DNA of 64,000 nucleotides, from positions 1 to 64,000 of the forward strand of contig CAYURO010000005.1 in NCBI GenBank assembly GCA_964447285.1. Reading direction: 5' to 3'. The notes beneath the pieces were generated by a model. The model was not told where the DNA came from. It worked only from the letters and a program-made list of their open reading frames with translations, and did no database searches. Position 1 is the stretch's first letter, and every line of letters begins with the position of its first letter. A program made the translations under genes and the position numbers. Positions 1 to 8,380 of this stretch are shown piece after piece. Source of the DNA: CAJBNH01 sp964447285. Lineage in GTDB: Bacteria; Myxococcota_A; UBA9042.

Positions 1-1
1 T

Positions 2-52
2 GGCGGCGAACGCGATCTTCACCGGATTCGTGCGGGTTTGCGAAGCCGCTAA
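2..52 (+). CDS. Possible 3' end of a gene entering from the left edge
   Basis: An open frame starts at the window edge and closes with TAA at 50-52, reading GGERDLHRIRAGLRSR. It would converge on the nitrilase gene that ends at 114. Only 16 codons are visible and no family can be assigned, so this may be chance. The rest of bases 53-113 shows nothing recognisable. Confidence 0.25.
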   Translation, partial: GGERDLHRIRAGLRSR

Positions 53-113
53 CAACCGTGTTCGCTCCGAGGGAGCCGACACACTGCAGACTGCCAGTGC
101 CGACGTCTTCCCG

Positions 114-917
114 TCAGAACCGGCGATGGCTTCGACAGGGCAGGTTGCGGCGGACTTGGGCGAGCTTTGCGGTGTCGATCCATGCAGTAGCGAAGCCTTC
201 TCCATCCGAGACTCGCGCAACGACGTGGCCCCACGGGTCGATGATCATCGAGTGTCCGTAGGAGTGGCGAGCTCCCCCGTGGGGTCCCCACTGCCCCGGA
301 GCAATCACGTAGCACTGGTTTTCGATGGCGCGTGCGCGGAGCAGGACCTCCCAATGGTCTTTGCCCGTCATCAGCGTGAAGGCTGCAGGGACCAGTAGGA
401 CCTCCGCGTCCTGGTCTTGGAGCTTTCGGTAGAGTTCCGGAAAGCGCATGTCGTAGCAGATGGATAGGCCAAAGCGTGTTCCGAGGAGACTTGCGACGAC
501 CGCGTCGTTGCCTGGGCGGATATGGTCGGACTCCTTGATGGTGACCTGGCCTGGAATGTCGATGTCGAAGAGGTGGATCTTCTCGTAACGGGCGACCACT
601 CGGCCAGCGTCGTCGAACAGCAGCGAGGTGTTGTAAACCCGGTGCGGGTCGTCACTTTCTTGGGGAAAGCTGCCAACGAGCACGGCGGCTTTGAGTTCGC
701 GGGCCAAGTCGGCGAAGAAGGTGGGAGTCCTTCCGTTCAGGGGTTCGGCGTAGGTGTCGGTTGACTGGTAGCGGAGGAAGGACACGTTCTCGGGGAAGGC
801 CAGCAACTGGGCGCCGTCTGCGCGGGCCGCGGTGGCCAGCTCGGCCGCTCGTGCGAGATTGCGGTCGACGTCTTCGGTCGAGCAGAGCTGGATGACGGCC
901 GCCTTGAATCGCTGCAT
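114..917 (-). CDS. Carbon-nitrogen hydrolase (nitrilase superfamily, Nit1/Nit2-like)
   Basis: Predicted cytoplasmic amidase of 267 residues, the usual length for the Nit branch of the nitrilase superfamily. The Glu-Lys-Cys catalytic triad is visible: Glu43 in FPENVSF, Lys113 in YEKIHLFD and Cys154 in LSICYDMRFPELYR. The CYDMRFPELYR string is typical of Nit1/Nit2/omega-amidase relatives, whose known substrates are deaminated glutathione or alpha-ketoglutaramate; the substrate here is inferred only at family level. I chose the ATG at 917 because AGGAG lies a few bases upstream and the protein then begins at the first core beta strand (MQRFKAAVIQL). A longer in-frame start at 995 would add a non-conserved arginine-rich leader and would overlap the eno promoter. 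The gene is divergent from eno. Confidence 0.88.
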   Translation of the reverse strand: MQRFKAAVIQLCSTEDVDRNLARAAELATAARADGAQLLAFPENVSFLRYQSTDTYAEPLNGRTPTFFADLARELKAAVLVGSFPQESDDPHRVYNTSLLFDDAGRVVARYEKIHLFDIDIPGQVTIKESDHIRPGNDAVVASLLGTRFGLSICYDMRFPELYRKLQDQDAEVLLVPAAFTLMTGKDHWEVLLRARAIENQCYVIAPGQWGPHGGARHSYGHSMIIDPWGHVVARVSDGEGFATAWIDTAKLAQVRRNLPCRSHRRF

Positions 918-994
918 GGAAGGACTCCTGCGCGGGGGCATGAAGAGCCCGCAGGGAGTACTTTCCTTCAGCCCCAATCGCATGGCAAGCGACA

Positions 995-1023
995 TTGACC
1001 ACCGTTGAGTCGGAGCGTACTGT
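995..1023 (+). promoter_or_regulatory. Predicted housekeeping promoter of eno
   Basis: TTGACC at 995-1000, a 17-base spacer and TACTGT at 1018-1023. The predicted transcription start is about 25 bases before the eno ATG. It has the same architecture as the promoters at 15278, 23921, 32075 and 60001. Confidence 0.6.
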
Positions 1024-1052
1024 TCGCGGCCGCATCATCTGAGGAACACGGC

Positions 1053-2333
1053 ATGACGACGAGAATCGAGCGGGTATTGGGACGGGAAGTGCTGGATTCG
1101 CGTGGGAATCCCACGGTGGAAGTCGAGGTGTTTCTGAAGGGTGGCGCCAGTGGACGAGCGATGGTGCCATCGGGCGCTTCGACAGGGTCTCATGAAGCGT
1201 TGGAGATGCGCGACAAGGATGAACGGTTCTTGGGTAAGGGCGTCCTGAAGGCTGTCGGACATGTGCGCGACCTGATCGCGCCAGCGCTTGTGGGCAGGGA
1301 CGCGGCGGAGCAACGAGCGGTCGATGCGTTCTTGCTGAACCTGGACGGCACGGAGAACAAGCGCGTGTTGGGGGCGAACGCGATTCTTGGTGTGTCGCTG
1401 GCGGTGGCCCGGGCGGCGGCCAACGCTTACCACCTTCCGCTGTATCGCTATCTTGGCGGAGCAAAGGCGCGGGTTTTGCCGGTTCCCCTGATGAACCTGA
1501 TCAACGGTGGTGCCCATGCCGCTGGTGGATTGGACATCCAAGAATTCATGGTGGTTCCTGTGGGATTTGGGCGGTTCGCCGACGCCTTGCGCGCGGGGGC
1601 CGAGACGTTTCATCACTTGAAGAAGATCCTCGGTGCCCGCAAGTTGCCGACGACCGTGGGGGACGAGGGTGGGTTCGCGCCGGCGCTGTCCAGCAACGCC
1701 GAGGCGTTGGAGTTGTTGACGGACGCGATCACTGCGGCCGGGTACAAGCCTGGCGAGCAGATTGCACTGGCGCTCGATGTCGCATCGACCGAGCTGTTCG
1801 ACGCAAAGACAGGGCTCTATACGCTGGCCAGTGAGCATCGGCAGATGGACTCGAACGCCTTCGCGGCCTATCTGACGAGCCTGGCCGACAAATACCCCGT
1901 CATTTCGATCGAGGACGGGATGGCTGAGGACGACTGGGCCGGGTGGGCAGAGCTCACGCGATTGGCAGGGCACAAGATTCAACTGGTGGGCGACGACCTG
2001 TTTGTGACGAACCCGAAGCGGCTGCAACGCGGTATCGATGAGAGCATCGCCAACGCGATCCTCATCAAGGTCAACCAGATCGGCAGCTTGACGGAGACGC
2101 TGGACTGCATCGAGATGGCGCAGTCGGCCGGATTCAACACGGTGATTTCGCATCGCTCGGGCGAGACCGAGGACTCGACGATCGCGGACCTGGCGGTCGC
2201 GACGGGTGCCGGACAGATCAAGACGGGGTCTTTGTCGCGCGGTGAGCGGACGGCCAAGTACAATCAGTTGCTGCGAATCGAGGAGGCCCTTGGTTCGGCC
2301 GCCACCTATCCCGGTCGCGCTGCGCTGCGTTGA
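1053..2333 (+). CDS. eno: Enolase
   Basis: Phosphopyruvate hydratase (2-phosphoglycerate to PEP in glycolysis), 426 residues, the normal bacterial length. All core signatures are present: DIQEFM and GDEGGFAP (catalytic Glu residues), the metal ligands in ALDVAST, SIEDGMAEDDW and VGDDLF, the catalytic lysines in ILIKVNQIG and QIKTGSLSRGER, and SHRSGETED. The substrate loop reads GGAHAAGG instead of the usual GGAHADNN, a modest deviation. The ATG at 1053 gives MTTRIERVLGREVLDSRGNPTVEVEV, the standard start; the frame is open upstream to a TTG-like start at 1005, but that would begin inside the promoter. A small lipoprotein gene follows after 7 bases. Confidence 0.97.
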   Translation: MTTRIERVLGREVLDSRGNPTVEVEVFLKGGASGRAMVPSGASTGSHEALEMRDKDERFLGKGVLKAVGHVRDLIAPALVGRDAAEQRAVDAFLLNLDGTENKRVLGANAILGVSLAVARAAANAYHLPLYRYLGGAKARVLPVPLMNLINGGAHAAGGLDIQEFMVVPVGFGRFADALRAGAETFHHLKKILGARKLPTTVGDEGGFAPALSSNAEALELLTDAITAAGYKPGEQIALALDVASTELFDAKTGLYTLASEHRQMDSNAFAAYLTSLADKYPVISIEDGMAEDDWAGWAELTRLAGHKIQLVGDDLFVTNPKRLQRGIDESIANAILIKVNQIGSLTETLDCIEMAQSAGFNTVISHRSGETEDSTIADLAVATGAGQIKTGSLSRGERTAKYNQLLRIEEALGSAATYPGRAALR

Positions 2334-2340
2334 GGTCAGC

Positions 2341-2736
2341 ATGAATGGTCATCGGGTCCCGTCGATCTGCTGTGCGGGCGCACTTGTTGTCCTGTCCTTG
2401 GCCCTTGGAGCTTGTGGACGCGGCTCAGCGACCGGTTCTGCGGTGGAGGAGAAGCGCGGCCCCAGCGTTCTGGACTCTGCCGGAGAGGCGCGACTTGCGG
2501 CGGCGTACCACGGGATCCGGTGCGCGTTGGTTGGAGGGGCCGCAGTTCCCGACGGGCTGTACCGACAATTCGGCTTTCCCGACGCTGCTGGCTATCTCGA
2601 TGCCTTCCGTTCGCACGCTGCTGTCCGTCCCGAGTGGGCCAAGGCAACGGTAGCTGCATCCTTTGCCGCATCGTGTACGGGGGCCGGCGCCGGGCTGCCG
2701 GTGTCGCCGACCGCCACCAGCGCGCCCGTTCGCTGA
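2341..2736 (+). CDS. Small hypothetical lipoprotein
   Basis: A 131-residue protein starting seven bases after eno, with GAGG upstream of the ATG, so probably co-transcribed. A lipoprotein signal ends in LALGAC (Cys25), predicting export and lipidation. The mature part contains two further cysteines (GIRCALVGG and ASCTGAG) around a helical stretch with aromatic residues (GLYRQFGFPDAAGYLDAF). A proline/threonine tail ends the protein. No family is recognised. Confidence 0.7.
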   Translation: MNGHRVPSICCAGALVVLSLALGACGRGSATGSAVEEKRGPSVLDSAGEARLAAAYHGIRCALVGGAAVPDGLYRQFGFPDAAGYLDAFRSHAAVRPEWAKATVAASFAASCTGAGAGLPVSPTATSAPVR

Positions 2737-2842
2737 GCATCAGCGGGAGTTTGTCCAAGCGGGACTTGCCAGCGGCGCCGCTTCCCACTAGGTGTACGGG
2801 TCATCGGCCACCAGAGGTCGAGACCTACCGCATTGGAGCGAC

Positions 2843-3193
2843 ATGACCGCCATTCGTCATCACCTGAGTCTGTTGGGAATCGCTGGCGCGATCATCGGGT
2901 TTGCCGTCGCCTGTGCCCCTGCCGTTGGGGACGCCTGTGTCAACGACACGGAATGCGGCACGGGCCTGACCTGCGACTTGGCGACTCCATCCGGGTACTG
3001 CACCTTGACTCCCTGTCGCGTTGGCGAGTGCCCGGCTGAGGCCGTGTGCGTGGACTTTGGCGCCGGTGGCTCCTGGTGCATGCGCAGCTGCGAGCAGGAT
3101 GGCGATTGTCGGTCAGGTCTTGTGTGTCGCAGCGACCTGAAGGGAACCGCAGCGGACTTGGAGGGCAAGCCTTTCTGCGGGATGGAGCCATGA
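2843..3193 (+). CDS. Small cysteine-rich lipoprotein
   Basis: A 116-residue protein. The signal peptide ends in FAVAC (Cys24), predicting a lipoprotein. The mature region holds ten cysteines with spacing of the kind CVNDTECGTGLTC, CRVGECPAEAVC and CEQDGDCRSGLVC, a disulfide-rich pattern common in secreted myxobacterial proteins. No catalytic motif is visible. The start at 2843 is chosen because the signal peptide begins there; the GGAG nearby supports it. The 106 bases between this gene and the previous lipoprotein show no convincing promoter. Confidence 0.75.
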   Translation: MTAIRHHLSLLGIAGAIIGFAVACAPAVGDACVNDTECGTGLTCDLATPSGYCTLTPCRVGECPAEAVCVDFGAGGSWCMRSCEQDGDCRSGLVCRSDLKGTAADLEGKPFCGMEP

Positions 3194-3287
3194 CTTTGAG
3201 GGTCCTTGCCGGACCCCGCTTGCCCCTCCCCCAAATTCGCGTATACAGTTGAGTCTCCGCGGCAGACACCGTGGGCCGGCGAGTCTC

Positions 3288-4145
3288 ATGACCCCTGCAG
3301 CGCACCCGCCCGCGTTCCAGCTCAAGTTCTGGGGAGTCCGGGGCAGCATCCCTGCGCCCGGGCCCACCACCGTTCGGTATGGCGGCAACACCACCTGCAT
3401 TGAAGTCCGCTGTGGCGATATCCGGCTGGCGATCGACGGCGGCACCGGCGCGCGGGCCTTCGGAGACGAGCTTGCGCGCACTGGGAAACCCGTCGACCTG
3501 ACGTTCCTGATGACGCACCTGCACTTGGACCACGTGCAAGGGTTCCCGTTCTTCGCGCCGTTTCTGATGCCCGGACATCGCCTGCGGATCTACTCTGCCC
3601 TGCACAACCATGCTGGTGTCGAGGACGTGTTGCGGCAGCTGCTGGCCCAGCCGGCGTTCCCCATCAGCATGGAGGAGTTGCGGGCCGACATCTCGTTCCT
3701 TCGGTTGACTCCCGGCGACTCCCTGCAGTTCGGGGACGTCACTGTGAAGACGACGTCGTTGCATCACCCGGGGGGCGTGGTGGGCTATCGGTTTGAGTTC
3801 GATGGGCGCGTGTACGCTCACTGCTCGGACTGGGAGCACCCGGCCGACGGCAGCCTTGACCCGGCGATTGTCGAGCTGATTCGTGGGGCAGACATCTGCA
3901 GCATCGACTCGACCTACACCGAAGACGAGTACAACGGCGTGCGCGGTCCGTCGCGTCGTGGTTGGGGGCACGCGACCCACGAGGCGGCCCTGAGGCACAG
4001 CGATGCGGCGGGTGTGAAGCGGCTGCTGCTGTTCCACCACGAACCCGCTCGTACCGACGACGACTTGGACGCCATCGCAGCAAGACTGCTGGCGGGCCGA
4101 GACGACGTCACGATCGTGCGGGAAGGAACTCAGTTCGACGTGTAG
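3288..4145 (+). CDS. MBL-fold metallo-hydrolase
   Basis: A 285-residue metallo-beta-lactamase-fold protein of the RNase Z/PhnP-like group. It opens with LKFWGVRGSIPAPGP and YGGNTTC, typical of this group, and carries the metal motif THLHLDH (HxHxDH), a later HCSDWEHP, the acidic STYTEDEY and a final histidine in LLFFHHEP-like context (LLLFHHEP). Family members are metal-dependent phosphodiesterases or hydrolases; the substrate cannot be told from sequence. The ATG at 3288 follows a TATACA element at 3242-3247, a possible -10 box without a good -35. The gene converges on the next one with 18 bases between stops. Confidence 0.88.
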   Translation: MTPAAHPPAFQLKFWGVRGSIPAPGPTTVRYGGNTTCIEVRCGDIRLAIDGGTGARAFGDELARTGKPVDLTFLMTHLHLDHVQGFPFFAPFLMPGHRLRIYSALHNHAGVEDVLRQLLAQPAFPISMEELRADISFLRLTPGDSLQFGDVTVKTTSLHHPGGVVGYRFEFDGRVYAHCSDWEHPADGSLDPAIVELIRGADICSIDSTYTEDEYNGVRGPSRRGWGHATHEAALRHSDAAGVKRLLLFHHEPARTDDDLDAIAARLLAGRDDVTIVREGTQFDV

Positions 4146-4163
4146 CCAACCGTCGACGACCGT

Positions 4164-6026
4164 TCAGCGCAACATCTCCAACGCCATCTCGAATTTGTTG
4201 AAGGGCGGCATCAGGTAGGCCCCCGCGACGTGGGTGCGGACCTGCTCCAGGAACTCGCGGCCGATGGCCACGCCCTCTTGGGGCCCCTGGTCGCCCGCGC
4301 GGAGCATTCGGTCGCGCACCGATTGCGGAATCGCCATGCCCGGCACCTCGTGGTGGATGAAGTGGGCGTGGCGGGCGTTGCGCAGCGGCAGGATCCCGAC
4401 GATCAGCGGGACGGTGGGACGCGCCAGCTCGACGAATCGCTCGAGGTCGGCGACGTCGTATAGCGGTTGGGTCAGGGCGTATTGGGCCCCTGCATCAACC
4501 TTGGCGTGGAAGCGGTCGATCTCTCGCGGCAGGTCCACAGCGGTCGGATTGACGGCACACGACAGGCGGAATTCGCTTTGGAATGGCAGGGCCTTGCCAT
4601 TGGCATCTTCACCTCGGTTCAGGCGAGACAGCGTTTGCAGCAGGCCGATCGAGTCGACCTCGAACACGCCCTTGGCTCCCGGATAGTCGCCCAAGGACGG
4701 AGGGTCGCCCGTCACGCACAACACGTGGTGTAGGCCCAGAGCGTGGGCTCCCATCGCTTCTCCGAGCAGTCCCAGCAGGTTACGGTCGCGGCAGGACAGG
4801 TGAAGCAGGATCTCGACGACGACCTGTTGACGGATCAACACGGCCAGCGCGAGCGGACTCATTCGCGCCGTGGCGAGTGGCGAGTCGGCGATGTTGATCG
4901 CGTCGACCCCAGCCTGACGGCACGCGACTGCGCCGTGGACCAGCCGTTCTGCATCGACGCCGCGGGGGGGATCCAGTTCAACGCTGATGACGAATTCCCC
5001 AGCAGCCAGCTTGCGTTCAAAGTCCGATTGACCAGCGCGCGCGGCGGCCACCGGAGTGTCTGAAGAGCGGTCGCTCGCCTCGATCGACACGTATCGCGCG
5101 TGTGGTGGGCGCGGAGCGCGGATCCCGATGGCCTCTGCCATGCGAGCGATGTGCTCCGGCCGGGTCCCGCAGCAGCCGCCAACGGCCCGGACGCCCTGAT
5201 CCACGACCCGCAAGGCCCACTCAGCGAAGTAGTCCGGGCTCGCAACGTAGACGTAGCGGCCGTCGACCAGACGAGGCATGCCCGCGTTGGGGCTTGCGAC
5301 CACCCGTGCACCTGGCACCTGCAACATGCGCTCAAGCACGCTGTCGAGGCCCTGAGGCCCCGTCGAGCAGTTCGCGCCAACGGCAGCCGCTCCTGCGGTG
5401 AGCATGGAGCGAGCGACCTCTTCGGGCTTGTGGCCGAACAGCGTCTTGCCGTCATCCGTGAACGTTGCGCAGGCGATGAACGCAGCGTCGGGCAATCGGG
5501 CGGTCAGGACGCCCGTGGCGATCTTCAACTCATCGAGATCGCTGAAGGTCTCGAACAGGAACAGGTCGGGTTCTGCCTGGATCAAGGCGTCGATCTGCTC
5601 GGTGAACACCTCCCGGGCCGCGTCCGGAGTCAGGTGACCGACGGGAGCGAGCGGTTGGCCCAACGGACCCACGGTCGCGGCGATCAGCGGGCGATTGGCC
5701 GGCGGGCGGGACTGGGCGGCCTCTCGGGCGAGCTGGACGGCGGCTTGGTTGATCGCGACCAAGCTGTCGCCCAAGTGGCTTCGCTGCAACCGCAATCGGT
5801 TGGCGCCGAACGTGTTGGTCGATAGCACACGGGCGCCGGCATCGACATGCTCGCGGTGCACGCGGCGAACGACGTGAGGGTGGGTGAGGCAGAGGCCGTC
5901 GAAGGCACTCTCGAACCCGAAGCCTTGGCTGTACAGCTCTGTTCCCATCGCGCCGTCGAGCACGAACACGCGGTCGTCGAGCAGCTTCTCGAACTGGGAG
6001 CGGTTGAGTATCAAGACGGGGTCCAT
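4164..6026 (-). CDS. Bifunctional homocysteine S-methyltransferase / methylenetetrahydrofolate reductase
   Basis: A 620-residue two-domain enzyme. Residues about 15-300 are a homocysteine S-methyltransferase (MetH N-terminal/BHMT type): LDGAMGTELYSQG, then the zinc-binding cysteines in VGANCSTGP and GGCCGTRPEH. Residues about 335-620 are a methylenetetrahydrofolate reductase (MetF type): ISVELDPPRG near the start and QYALTQPLYD plus GILPLRNARHAHF later. The same fusion is known from Firmicutes (YitJ-like), where it is linked to methionine synthesis. A cobalamin-binding domain is absent, so the methyl donor of the first half is uncertain. It lies nine bases downstream of the cysteine-rich lipoprotein gene, so the two are probably one transcript. 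The start has only a weak GGGAAG upstream. Confidence 0.9.
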   Translation of the reverse strand: MDPVLILNRSQFEKLLDDRVFVLDGAMGTELYSQGFGFESAFDGLCLTHPHVVRRVHREHVDAGARVLSTNTFGANRLRLQRSHLGDSLVAINQAAVQLAREAAQSRPPANRPLIAATVGPLGQPLAPVGHLTPDAAREVFTEQIDALIQAEPDLFLFETFSDLDELKIATGVLTARLPDAAFIACATFTDDGKTLFGHKPEEVARSMLTAGAAAVGANCSTGPQGLDSVLERMLQVPGARVVASPNAGMPRLVDGRYVYVASPDYFAEWALRVVDQGVRAVGGCCGTRPEHIARMAEAIGIRAPRPPHARYVSIEASDRSSDTPVAAARAGQSDFERKLAAGEFVISVELDPPRGVDAERLVHGAVACRQAGVDAINIADSPLATARMSPLALAVLIRQQVVVEILLHLSCRDRNLLGLLGEAMGAHALGLHHVLCVTGDPPSLGDYPGAKGVFEVDSIGLLQTLSRLNRGEDANGKALPFQSEFRLSCAVNPTAVDLPREIDRFHAKVDAGAQYALTQPLYDVADLERFVELARPTVPLIVGILPLRNARHAHFIHHEVPGMAIPQSVRDRMLRAGDQGPQEGVAIGREFLEQVRTHVAGAYLMPPFNKFEMALEMLR

Positions 6027-6035
6027 GCGGAAGGG

Positions 6036-8117
6036 CTACTTCCCGCCGCCCAGCAACGAGACCAGCCAAGCCATGAACCCGAAGTCGATGTTGTACTTGC
6101 CGGAGCCCTTGGCCACTCCGCTGGGACCCGCCGCGCCGACGAGCAGTTGCATCTGCAGGTTGTTGCCCGACTTGCCGGAAACTTGGGCATTGGAGAAGGT
6201 CACGGCCACAGAGGTCGGCTTGCAGCCTTCGTCCACTGTGCCGTCGCAGTCGTTGTCGATGCCGTCGCAGCCCTCAAGGCCGGGCAGCGTCTCGTCCTTG
6301 CAGGCGTCGGAAAGGGCACCGGCCACGCATAGGCGGACGCCGGGCTTGCAGATGCCCACCGACACGGTCTTGTCCGGGCCGGTGTAGCAGGGGGCGGTCG
6401 CCGCGTTGGGCTTGCTGGCGCAGCCGATCGAGGGATCGCACGTGTCGTTGGTGCAGACGTTGCTGTCGTCGCAAGCCAGCGGGGTGATGCCGGCAACGCA
6501 GATCGACTTGTTCGTTTGCGGGTCGATGGCGCACGCATCGCCGACGGTGCAAGGGTTCCCGTCGGTGCACGAGCCCGCGTAGGCCTTGTTTTGGCACTCG
6601 GCCGTCAGCACGTCGCACGCGTCGGTGGTGCAGGGGTTGCCGTCGTCACAGGACTTGGCCTGACCCACGCACAAGCCAGTCGTGCAGACATCACCCGACG
6701 TGCACGCATTGGCGTCGTCGCAGGCGCCCTGGAACGGAGTGCTCTTGCAGCTGCCGGCGATCGGATTGCAGACGTCGTTGGTGCACGGGTTGCCGTCGTC
6801 ACAGGACTTGTCGTCGGTCTTGTTGTTGCAGTCGTCGTCCTCGCCGTTGCAGGTCTCGACCTTGGCCATGCCCGCCGTCGAGCACTTGGCGGACCCCGCG
6901 TCGATGCACGCGACCGTGCCACCGGCGCACGGACCTGCTCCGCACTTCTGGCCGACCGCGAGCGCGGCGCCGTCGATTGGGCTCTTCCACGTGAAGTCTT
7001 CGTCAGTCAGTCCGTCGCAGTCCTGATCCTTGCCGTCGCAGATTTCGGCCTGTGGCGTCGCCGCGTTGCTGCACACGACCTTGCCGTCCTCGCTGCAGGA
7101 AGGTGTGCCGAAGCACTCGCCGATCAACACCTGACAGGTGCCGGCCTCGCAGACTTCAGCTCCGGGGCAGTCGTCCTTCTTGCCACACGCCCCGCCGCTG
7201 CCGGAGGAGAACGCCTTCTGGGAGCATTTTGTCGCAAGGCCCAAGTTGTCCGTCTGGCCGTCGCAGTTGTCGTCCTGGCCGTTGCAGAGCTCTGCCTGTG
7301 GGGTCTTGGCGGTGCACGCATTCAGGCCCGCTTCGCCACAGGAGCGAGATGCCTTGCATATTCCGGCGGGGGAGGAGACGGCGCAGCTGGTCGACAGACC
7401 GGAGGCCTTGGCCCAAGGCGAGCACGGGCACACGGCAGAGGCGTTGCCCCCGGCCTGCTTCAGCTTGCACTGCTTGGTCTTAGCGCTGTCGGTAGGGTCC
7501 GTGACCTCGACGCAGCCGTAGCCGTCGGGGCAGCTCGCGTCGTCAATGCAGCCGCTGGCGCAGAAGCTGCCGGCGTCACCGTAGGTCACGCAGCGCGCGG
7601 CAGAATCCTGAATCTGGCAGTCCTTGTGCTGCTGGCAGGGCGCGCACAACGAAACATGTTGTGGAATGCAGAGTTTTGGGCCTGCTCCGTTGGCTTGGCA
7701 CGTCGATCCCTTGGGACACGTCCCGTCGGGGCACGTCTGCGCACATTGGGAGCCATCGGCCGTTTGCACGCACTTGCCGCTGGAGCACTCCGCGTCGGCC
7801 TTGCACGGGCACGTCGGGCCACCGGGGCAGCCGGTTGTGTCGGGGGTGTCTGTCGTGTCGGGGGTGTCTGTCGTGTCGGCGGTGTCGGCGGTGTCGGCGG
7901 TGTCCGGTGTGGCGGTCGAGTCCAGGTCGACGGCGGCGTCCTCGGTGTCGAGGGTCGTCGTACCGTCAGGGTCGGTGGTCGCATCGAGTTGGATCGAGGG
8001 CTCGACGGTTGCGTCTTGGCCACATCCCGTCATGGCGACAGCGGCGGTCAGGGGCAGGACAAACGCGACGGCAAGCGACAGAGCGCCGGACCGCACGCAA
8101 GTAGAGGGGCGCGCCAT
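6036..8117 (-). CDS. Large cysteine-rich lipoprotein with MopE-type and CTDC-type repeats
   Basis: A 693-residue predicted surface lipoprotein. The signal peptide ends at Cys32 (AVAMTGC); a Thr/Asp/Pro-rich linker follows (about 33-90, with DTADTADT and TPDTTDTPDTT runs encoded by short DNA repeats). Next come small disulfide-rich modules. Four putative metal-binding MopE motifs are visible: CNGQDDNCDGQTD, CDGKDQDCDGLTDED, CNGEDDDCNNKTDD and CDGIDNDCDGTVDEG. Between the third and fourth sit CTDC repeats (CDDGNPCTNDVC, CDDGNPCTTDAC, CDDSNVCTNDTC). The last 50 residues have no cysteine and may be a small beta domain. ATG 8117 is preceded by GGAGG; an upstream in-frame start at 8162 would lack a proper signal peptide. 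Function is unknown; such proteins are typical of predatory or social Myxococcota. Confidence 0.85.
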   Translation of the reverse strand: MARPSTCVRSGALSLAVAFVLPLTAAVAMTGCGQDATVEPSIQLDATTDPDGTTTLDTEDAAVDLDSTATPDTADTADTADTTDTPDTTDTPDTTGCPGGPTCPCKADAECSSGKCVQTADGSQCAQTCPDGTCPKGSTCQANGAGPKLCIPQHVSLCAPCQQHKDCQIQDSAARCVTYGDAGSFCASGCIDDASCPDGYGCVEVTDPTDSAKTKQCKLKQAGGNASAVCPCSPWAKASGLSTSCAVSSPAGICKASRSCGEAGLNACTAKTPQAELCNGQDDNCDGQTDNLGLATKCSQKAFSSGSGGACGKKDDCPGAEVCEAGTCQVLIGECFGTPSCSEDGKVVCSNAATPQAEICDGKDQDCDGLTDEDFTWKSPIDGAALAVGQKCGAGPCAGGTVACIDAGSAKCSTAGMAKVETCNGEDDDCNNKTDDKSCDDGNPCTNDVCNPIAGSCKSTPFQGACDDANACTSGDVCTTGLCVGQAKSCDDGNPCTTDACDVLTAECQNKAYAGSCTDGNPCTVGDACAIDPQTNKSICVAGITPLACDDSNVCTNDTCDPSIGCASKPNAATAPCYTGPDKTVSVGICKPGVRLCVAGALSDACKDETLPGLEGCDGIDNDCDGTVDEGCKPTSVAVTFSNAQVSGKSGNNLQMQLLVGAAGPSGVAKGSGKYNIDFGFMAWLVSLLGGGK
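7837..7908. repeat. Short tandem repeats coding the Thr-Asp linker
   Basis: Two copies of an 18-base unit (7837-7854, 7855-7872) followed by three copies of GTGTCGGCG (7873-7899) and one variant. They encode the TPDTTD and TAD repeats of the lipoprotein linker in frame, so length change by slippage would alter only linker length. Confidence 0.8.
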
Positions 8118-8226
8118 CGATTCCTCCAGAACCTCAGGTACTGCGGTCGGGGCTCGTGCCACCTTGCGTTGCGACCGGTAAAAGGCCTTCTCCCTTCGCG
8201 AATCTGAGCAAAAGGCAGGCCGTGGA

Positions 8227-8256
8227 ACGGTAGCACCCCGGTTCGAGGCGTGTCAA
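8227..8256 (-). promoter_or_regulatory. Predicted promoter of the cysteine-rich lipoprotein/methyltransferase operon
   Basis: On the minus strand TTGACA (8256-8251), an 18-base spacer, then TACCGT (8232-8227). It would leave a leader of about 100 bases before the ATG at 8117. Confidence 0.5.
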
Positions 8257-8313
8257 TTTGCGGTCGGTGGCGCCCCAGGTCGACGGCCACGGCCCATCCC
8301 TCTCCGCCGCGAC

Positions 8314-8342
8314 TTGTGGCCGACGCACGCAAGCTCTACAAC
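8314..8342 (+). promoter_or_regulatory. Predicted promoter of the alpha/beta-hydrolase-like gene
   Basis: TTGTGG at 8314-8319, 17 bases, TACAAC at 8337-8342, about 38 bases before the ATG at 8381. The -35 box is weaker than in the other promoters of this window. Confidence 0.35.
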
Positions 8343-8380
8343 TCAACCGACGCGCGAGGTGCGTGGTGGGCGGGGTCGGC

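Noticed and set aside
6516..8207. 563-codon plus-strand frame rich in Val, Ala and Gly
   Set aside because: It is antisense to the cysteine-rich lipoprotein gene; cysteine and aspartate codons read backwards give this composition.
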